Assembly: GCA_902801325.1 (NCBI GenBank)
Contig: CADCHQ010000011.1
Span: 62,001 to 126,000, forward strand
DNA: 64,000 bases
Direction of reading: 5' to 3'
Origin: an uncultured Bacteroidales bacterium
Lineage (GTDB): Bacteria > Bacteroidota > Bacteroidia > Bacteroidales > Bacteroidaceae
The notes under the pieces are model-generated. The model was not told the DNA's origin and made no database searches. It worked only from the letters and a program-made list of their open reading frames with translations. The translations under genes and the position numbers were made by a program. This document shows positions 58,976 through 64,000 of this stretch, piece after piece (the stretch's first letter is position 1; every line of letters begins with the position of its first letter).

Positions 58976-61138
58976 ATGGCAACTTTACAACAAATTCGCA
59001 GCAAGGGAACAATCCTTATCCTTATTCTGGGTCTCGCCTTGTTTGCATTCATTGCTGAGGAGTTGGTACGCGCCCTCTCTTCAAGCCAAAACGCCAGACA
59101 CCAAGTTATCGGTGAGATCTATGGCGAAAACGTTAATTATCAGGACTTCAACGAACTCTGCGACGAGTATGAGAACGCCGTTAAACTGAGCAACGGCAAC
59201 CAGAACCTCACCGAGCAGCAGGGCATTCAGTTGCGTGATCAGGCTTGGAACGACTTCATCAGCCAGCAGATCATCGAGCACGAGGCTAAAGCCCTCGGTC
59301 TCACCGTAACCGATGCAGAAGTACAGCAAATCATCAACACCGGTCAGAGCCAGCTGCTGCGCCAGACTCCTTTCACCAACCAGCAGACGGGAATGTTCGA
59401 CATCAACCTGCTTAAGCAGTTCCTCTCCAACTACGAGGAAATCATGAACAATCCTGAATATCCCGAGGCACAGAAGGAGAGCATGAGCCAGTACTACAAA
59501 TACTGGAAGTTCATCGAAAAGCAAGTGCGTCAGGAAACTCTTTCACAGAAGTATCAGACACTGCTCAGCAACTGCCTCATCAGCAACCCCGTTAGCGCAA
59601 AGGCTTCTTTCGAAGCACGCAACAACGAGAGCACAGTGCTCCTCGCTGCCCTGCCCTACACCACCATCAAGGACACTGACGTAGAGCCCACAGAAGCTGA
59701 GATTAAAGCCAAGTATGACGAGATGAGCAAGCAATATCCCGACATGTTCGACATGATGCAGGAAGCTCGTGACATCAAGTACATCGTAGTTCCCGTTAAT
59801 GCCAGTGCAGCCGACGAGGCCGACCTGGAAAAGGAACTCACTGAATATGCTCAGGCTCTGGAAAGTGCCGAGAACGTAGCTAACACCATTCGTGAGAGCC
59901 GTTCATCGGTAAGCTACAACGGACTGCCCGTCAGCAAGAAGTCACTTCCCACCGACATTGCCACACGTCTCGACAGCATTGCTCCAGGCGCACTCGTAGG
60001 TCCTTACAAGAACGAGGCAGAGAACACGCTCAACGTCATCAAGTACTATGCACGCGTTCAGCAGCCCGATTCTGTAGAATATCGCCTCATCAGTGTTACT
60101 GGCACTGACGACAAGGCCAAGAAGTCGGCCGACAGCATCTTCACGGCTCTTCAGGCTGGTGCTCCTATCGACACCATCGCCAAGCGCTACAACCAAGCCG
60201 CAGAGGCTCAGTGGGTAAGCAGCGCACAAGTTGACAAGTCTGTCCTTCGCGACGACGACAAGAACTTCGTTGCAGCTCTCTTTGAGACTCCCGTTGGCAC
60301 TTACAAGCGCCTTGACATCGCTGGTGGAAGCCTTATTGTAAAGGTTACCGACCGTCGCAATGTTATTGACAAGTACGACGTTGCCGTTATCAAGCGCCCC
60401 ATCGACTTCAGCGAAGACACCCACAACAAGATTTGGAACAAGTTCTCTTCGTTCCTTGCTGCCAATCCCAAGCAGGCTGACATCGAAGCCAATGCTGCCA
60501 AGGAAGGTTACACCGTGCAGACTGCCCAGTACATTGGTGCAGGCGACCACTACATTGCCGGTGTTCGCGGTACTACCGACGCTCTGCGTTGGGTGTTCAA
60601 GAGCAAGGTTGGTCAGGTAAGCGAACTTTATGAAGCAGGCAATGCCAACGATCAGCTCCTCGTAGTTATGCTCACCGCAATCCATCCTAAGGGAATGCGC
60701 GACATCAAGGACGAGAACCTCCACCAGATTCTCTCACAAGAGGTTATCAAGGACAAGAAGGCTGCTCAGCTCGTTGAGAAGATTCAGGGTGCTAAGAGTG
60801 TAGCCGAAGTTGCCAAGATGGCTGGTGCCGTTGAGGATACTGTTCAGCACATCACCTTCGCAGCTCCTGTATTCGTACAGAAAGTAGCCAGCAGCGAACC
60901 CGTTCTCAGCGGTGCTGTTAGTGCTGCCAAGAAGGGTCAGTTCGTAACTGGTGTGAAGGGCGAAGGTGCCGTTTATGCCTTCCAGGTGCTCGACCAGCAG
61001 AAGCTCGAGGGTAAGTTCGACCCCAAGCAGGAGCAGACTCAACAGACCACCACACTCATGCGTGGTATGCAGGGTCTCATGCAGACGCTGGCTCGCAAGG
61101 CTAAGATTGAGGACAACCGTTACAAGTTCTATCAGTAA
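58976..61138 (+). CDS. PpiD/SurA-like periplasmic peptidyl-prolyl isomerase chaperone
   Basis: This 720-residue protein has a short cytoplasmic N-terminus and one membrane anchor (about 12-32; TILILILGLALFAFIAEELV), a SurA_N-type helical domain (about 45-250) and two parvulin-like segments (about 330-450, with ADSIFTALQAGAPIDTIAKRYNQ as the typical parvulin helix) before a helical C-terminus. The inner-membrane-anchored PpiD class folds outer-membrane proteins leaving Sec. It has its own promoter and terminator although it follows the envelope operon. Confidence 0.92.
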   Translation: MATLQQIRSKGTILILILGLALFAFIAEELVRALSSSQNARHQVIGEIYGENVNYQDFNELCDEYENAVKLSNGNQNLTEQQGIQLRDQAWNDFISQQIIEHEAKALGLTVTDAEVQQIINTGQSQLLRQTPFTNQQTGMFDINLLKQFLSNYEEIMNNPEYPEAQKESMSQYYKYWKFIEKQVRQETLSQKYQTLLSNCLISNPVSAKASFEARNNESTVLLAALPYTTIKDTDVEPTEAEIKAKYDEMSKQYPDMFDMMQEARDIKYIVVPVNASAADEADLEKELTEYAQALESAENVANTIRESRSSVSYNGLPVSKKSLPTDIATRLDSIAPGALVGPYKNEAENTLNVIKYYARVQQPDSVEYRLISVTGTDDKAKKSADSIFTALQAGAPIDTIAKRYNQAAEAQWVSSAQVDKSVLRDDDKNFVAALFETPVGTYKRLDIAGGSLIVKVTDRRNVIDKYDVAVIKRPIDFSEDTHNKIWNKFSSFLAANPKQADIEANAAKEGYTVQTAQYIGAGDHYIAGVRGTTDALRWVFKSKVGQVSELYEAGNANDQLLVVMLTAIHPKGMRDIKDENLHQILSQEVIKDKKAAQLVEKIQGAKSVAEVAKMAGAVEDTVQHITFAAPVFVQKVASSEPVLSGAVSAAKKGQFVTGVKGEGAVYAFQVLDQQKLEGKFDPKQEQTQQTTTLMRGMQGLMQTLARKAKIEDNRYKFYQ

Positions 61139-61162
61139 TCTTTCCTTACATATATAAATACG

Positions 61163-61194
61163 CGCGCGAGGCTCAACCGGGTCTCGCGTTTTTA
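61163..61194 (+). terminator. Terminator of the PpiD-like gene
   Basis: CGCGAG (61165-61170) and CTCGCG (61183-61188) close a hairpin followed by TTTTT. Confidence 0.8.
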
Positions 61195-61204
61195 TTGGCT
61201 TCTC

Positions 61205-61405
61205 TTAGCAGTATATCTTAGGCGAAAGAGTGACTGCCATTCTATGGTACTGTCTTCTGCCATATTATGGCAGTCGAAGGAACGCTTAGAAGCCTGCTGC
61301 AGTCAAGCCCTGGGTGATTCCGAGGGAGCATGCCGTACGGGAGCCTTGAAGACGACGAAGCGCGGACACCCACATGGGGTTGCCCGCGCTCCTGCTTATC
61401 GAATT
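61205..61405 (+). ncRNA. Candidate structured RNA, 6S-like
   Basis: About 200 bp with no frame but strong symmetry: GACTGCCAT/ATGGCAGTC (61232 to 61275 region) with inner ATGG/CCAT, and GCGCGG-ac-ACCC/GGGT-tg-CCGCGC near the end; AGCAG near 61206 can pair with CTGCT near 61392. The middle GGAGCATGCCG...GGGAGCC...GACGACGA resembles the E. coli 6S RNA stretch GAGCATGCTCGG...GAAGCC...CGACGACA. That resemblance is by eye and may be chance. No T run follows either hairpin, so they are not simple terminators. Confidence 0.35.
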
Positions 61406-61417
61406 GTACTACAATGG

Positions 61418-62461
61418 TTAATTGTTCTCAGGACGCAACTGGCGAACAACAGCAGCTGTGCGCCACATCTCGCTCTCACGCAGAGCGGCAAGTTCCTTCT
61501 CGAGACCCACACGATAGTCGGGCTTCGAATTGCTGTCGATACTTATCTGTGCCTCGTGACCACTCTTCACACTGGCATAAAGTTTCTCAACCACAGGCTT
61601 GATGGCATCGTGGAAGGGACCCATCCAGTCGAGAGCACCACGCTGAGCGGTAGTCGAGCAATTGGCATACATCCAGTCCATACCCTTCTGAGCGAACAGA
61701 GGCATCAGGCTCTGAGTAAGTTCCTCTACGGTTTCGTTAAAGGCCTCACTGGGCGTATGTCCGTTCTCACGCAGTACTTCGTACTGAGCAAGCAACAAGC
61801 CCTGAATAGCACCCATCAGGCTACCACGCTCACCCGTAAGGTCACTGGTGGCTTCGCGCTGGAAGGTGGTCTCAAACAGATAACCCGAACCGATACCGAT
61901 GCCAAGAGCAAGCGTACGCTCAAGTGCGCGACCTGTATAGTCCTGATAAACAGCATAGCTGGAGTTCAAGCCACGACCCTCAAGGAACATAGTGCGCAAG
62001 CTAGTGCCACTACCCTTGGGAGCAACCATGATAACGTCGATGTCCTTGGGAGGAACACAACCCGTGCGGTCGTTCCAAGTGATGGCAAATCCGTGACTGA
62101 AATACAATGCCTTGCCGGGAGTGAGGTATTGCTTCAAGGTGGGCCAAACGCTCATAACAGCTGCATCAGAAAGCAAGCACATAACGATGGTTCCCTTCTG
62201 GGCAGCCTCTTCAATGCTGAACAGGGTCTCACCTGGTACCCATCCGTCGCCAATAGCCTTCTCAAAGGTCTTTCCCTGACGCTGGCCAACGATAACATTG
62301 AAGCCATTGTCGCGCAGGTTACAAGCCTGACCGGGACCTTGTACGCCATAACCAATGACGGCGATAGTTTCATCCTTCAGCACTTCGCGTGCTTTGTCCA
62401 ATGGGAACTCTTCGCGGGTCATAACCTCTTCGATGACACCGCCAAAATTCATTTTTGCCAT
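61418..62461 (-). CDS. ilvC: Ketol-acid reductoisomerase
   Basis: This 347-residue class I enzyme makes dihydroxy-isovalerate in valine/leucine/isoleucine synthesis. It has the Rossmann segment IGYGVQGPGQACNLRDNG, the cofactor loop GQRQGKTFEKA (basic residues fit NADPH), the metal site DLTGERGSLMG and the C-terminal knotted domain (EAFNETVEELTQS). It is the last gene of an ilvN-thioesterase-ilvC run. Confidence 0.96.
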   Translation of the reverse strand: MAKMNFGGVIEEVMTREEFPLDKAREVLKDETIAVIGYGVQGPGQACNLRDNGFNVIVGQRQGKTFEKAIGDGWVPGETLFSIEEAAQKGTIVMCLLSDAAVMSVWPTLKQYLTPGKALYFSHGFAITWNDRTGCVPPKDIDVIMVAPKGSGTSLRTMFLEGRGLNSSYAVYQDYTGRALERTLALGIGIGSGYLFETTFQREATSDLTGERGSLMGAIQGLLLAQYEVLRENGHTPSEAFNETVEELTQSLMPLFAQKGMDWMYANCSTTAQRGALDWMGPFHDAIKPVVEKLYASVKSGHEAQISIDSNSKPDYRVGLEKELAALRESEMWRTAAVVRQLRPENN

Positions 62462-62508
62462 GTTAATTTACTTTTACAAATTACAAATATATAATTTTAT
62501 TTTCTGTA

Positions 62509-62660
62509 GTCAAGTAGTTAAGGAGTTAAGGAGTAAAGCCGATAGGGCTTGCGAAGATGCAACTAGTCTAATCGTAATGGCTTAACTCCTGTCCGAAGGA
62601 CGAGCGAAGCGATAACTCCTTCAACTCCCTTATCTCCCATTAGTAGATAAATTCTTAAGA
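62509..62660. repeat. Intergenic repeat between thioesterase and ilvC, copy 1
   Basis: It holds AAGGAGTTAAGGAGTAAAGCC-gata-GGGCTT (split: GGAGTTAAGGAGTAAA, GCCGATAGGGC), an inner insert with GTCC-GAA-GGAC, and ends in TTATCT...AGATAA. The ends recur at 63535-63630. Confidence 0.75.
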
Positions 62661-62669
62661 GGGTCCCTT

Positions 62670-63413
62670 TTATACGAATCTCACTTTTGCCTGACACACC
62701 ACCTCGCTCTCGTTCTTACGCACCTCCACGTCGGTCTCGTTTTCATCAATCTCCTGCACATAAAACGACAGACGGTCGCCCAGATAACTCTCATTCTTGT
62801 AAGCAATCTCGAAACGATTGAGACGCTGATCGCGGAATCGCTCAGCAGGAAAGAGGTCAAGGATGTGCTCGATGTACTTGATAGAGTTGATGTGACCATT
62901 TATGTCAACATCGGAGTAGTGCGTGTCAATGGTGCGTATCAACTGCGGATCGCGGAAACGGAAACGCCCATGCCCAGCGATGGGACAAGCCTTTTCTTCC
63001 TCAGGCACAGCATAACGCAGAATGTCACCATCATAAAGATTTAACAAGTCACAGGGACGGCGTGTCTCCAAGTCTATCATTGCCCAAATGCTACGCGCAT
63101 AGCCATAGGCCGAACCATCCTCACGCAGAATGGCGAAAGAACGATTGGTGAAGAGCTTTATCACACTTTCCACCCACGTCTCAATGGTGCCACTCTCGTA
63201 CTGGCGAGGCATTTCCTCAAGTTCGATGCTCAGACGACTCAGCACCCAAGTGTGGCGTGTCTCATTGAGTGCGCCTATGCCCCATCCGCGACGCTGGCTA
63301 TGACGACCGGCGGCATTGAGCAGGTGATTGCCCAAAATGCCTAAGAACATGCGGCCAGTCATGTCCACATGAAAGGGTTCGACGTAGAAGGGATAGGAAT
63401 CAATTTTTTCCAT
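62670..63413 (-). CDS. Acyl-ACP thioesterase
   Basis: Starting at the ATG at 63413 the product has 247 residues in two hot-dog folds, as in FatA/FatB-type enzymes: the first with YVEPFHVDMTGRMFLGILGNHLLNAA and HTWVLSRLSIELEEMPR, the second with THYSDVDINGHINSIKYIEHIL (conserved Asn-His) and RFEIAYKNESYLGDRL. It releases fatty acids from acyl carrier protein. A longer frame from 63449 would only translate a TTCAATGT repeat. Its place between ilvN and ilvC is standard in Bacteroidales and may relate to branched-chain acyl supply. Confidence 0.92.
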   Translation of the reverse strand: MEKIDSYPFYVEPFHVDMTGRMFLGILGNHLLNAAGRHSQRRGWGIGALNETRHTWVLSRLSIELEEMPRQYESGTIETWVESVIKLFTNRSFAILREDGSAYGYARSIWAMIDLETRRPCDLLNLYDGDILRYAVPEEEKACPIAGHGRFRFRDPQLIRTIDTHYSDVDINGHINSIKYIEHILDLFPAERFRDQRLNRFEIAYKNESYLGDRLSFYVQEIDENETDVEVRKNESEVVCQAKVRFV

Positions 63414-63534
63414 TGAACATTGAACATTGAAGATTGAATATTTTCTCACTCATCACTTTTATCTTTTCTCTTTTCGCTCGGCACTTGTGACGTTTGCGTA
63501 GCTTGCCGGAGCAAGATTTTTACGATTTTATTTT

Positions 63535-63650
63535 TAGTAGTTAAGTAGTCAAGGAGTAAAGGAGTAAAGCCGATAGGGCTTGCGAAGAAGCACCTTATCT
63601 CCCATTAGTAGATAAATTCTTAATTCTTAATTCTTAATTTCCATGAGGGT
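63535..63650. repeat. Intergenic repeat between ilvN and thioesterase, copy 2
   Basis: It matches copy 1 at both ends (GGAGTAAAGCCGATAGGGCT and ATCTCCCATTAGTAGATAAA) but lacks the inner 70 bp or so, and adds three TAATTCT iterations. Confidence 0.75.
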
Positions 63651-63654
63651 CTCC

Positions 63655-64000
63655 CTACTTCCTCGTCTTCTCTCTCTCCTCAAGATATCTGTCAAGGCGT
63701 TCAGTAGTACTGCGAGTAACAGCGATACGGCCAGAGCGCACGAATTGCAGCACAGCGCCCAAGGCATTGAGTTCGCGGTACAAAGCAAGTATGTCCTCGG
63801 TCATACCCTTCTTCTCGATGATGCTATAGGTGGGATTCACCTCCACCATGTGGGCATCGTGCTGGCGAATGATATACGACACATGCGGATTGGCCAGCAT
63901 AATGGGAGTGCTCACCTTAAGCAGGCAGGCTTCCATGATGAAGATGTCCTCATCGGTGAAATAATGTGCCTGCAGGACGTCTATCTTCTTCTCTATCTGC
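63655..64000 (-). CDS. ilvN: Acetolactate synthase small subunit (5' end beyond window)
   Basis: The frame runs to the window edge, so the ATG at 63936 is internal. Visible upstream residues are IEKKIDVLQAHYFTDEDIF, then EACLLKVSTPIML and NPTYSIIEKKGMTEDILALYRELNALGAVLQFVRSGRIAVTRST split at GMTED. This is the C-terminal half of IlvN, the regulatory subunit of acetohydroxyacid synthase; the N-terminal ACT domain lies outside. It is followed by the thioesterase and ilvC on the same strand. Confidence 0.93.
   Translation of the reverse strand, partial: QIEKKIDVLQAHYFTDEDIFIMEACLLKVSTPIMLANPHVSYIIRQHDAHMVEVNPTYSIIEKKGMTEDILALYRELNALGAVLQFVRSGRIAVTRSTTERLDRYLEEREKTRK

Noticed and set aside
63414..63449. 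N-terminal extension of the thioesterase
   Set aside because: The extra residues encode only the TCAATGTT repeat; the ATG at 63413 matches the family start.

Overview
The window is chromosomal DNA of a Bacteroidales bacterium, most likely of the Prevotella group. Evidence: a SusC/SusD pair, GldE, secreted proteins with type IX secretion (T9SS) C-terminal sorting domains, the Bacteroidetes gene orders coaX-barrel-lptC-CNNM-PpiD and ilvN-thioesterase-ilvC, and promoters of the Bacteroidetes form TTTG-N19-21-TAnnTTTG in front of many genes. I see no rRNA, phage, insertion sequence or CRISPR. Apart from a HipBA module the gene content is core-like; the unusual material lies mainly in the intergenic repeats.

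Layout. 1-4046 (minus): NhaD antiporter followed by two overlapping secreted endonuclease I genes. 4622-12408: an unknown membrane protein, then minus-strand gldE-ssb, yhcH-nrdG-nrdD (anaerobic ribonucleotide reductase) and an SPFH-DUF4177-Arc module. 12658-13764: six minus-strand tRNAs (Val, Arg, Tyr, Asp, Gly, Asp) from one strong promoter, ending in a 132-bp tandem repeat that carries the 3' end of tRNA-Asp. 13865-24080: a DUF2807-like protein and pfkA (minus); then on plus a dockerin-bearing secreted phosphatase-fold protein, rpsA, rnz, a tiny T9SS-domain protein, an L,D-transpeptidase and an ECF-sigma/Spy-like module. 24455-34969: mazG, an 810-aa sensor/PP2C/HATPase protein, a lipoprotein, an ABCG-type transporter, a STAS protein and valS. 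35387-52173 (minus): SusC-SusD-lipoprotein, an M6 metalloprotease, secA with a small unknown gene, a degenerate alkaline-phosphatase-fold protein and a DUF4105 protein. 52626-54247: hipBA. 54655-61138 (plus): the envelope cluster coaX, beta-barrel protein, lptC, CNNM protein, PpiD-like chaperone. 61205-64000: a candidate structured RNA, then ilvC, an acyl-ACP thioesterase and partial ilvN (minus).

The most striking signal is not a gene. Four intergenic loci (4173-4276, 14582-14740, 24386-24460, 34952-35055) hold degenerate palindromic units centred on CCTAGG/CCTTAGG, spaced almost exactly 22 bp apart. A second palindrome (ATGATTG...CAATCAT) is iterated at the same 22-23 bp spacing at 35195-35315, and a third class (AGGAGTTAA plus a mini-hairpin) at 8482-8652. 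Three of the CCTAGG arrays begin at or within 20 bp of the stop codon of mazG, valS or pfkA. Separately, valS carries GC-rich palindromic elements in frame, including a 102-bp inverted pair that adds 34 codons.
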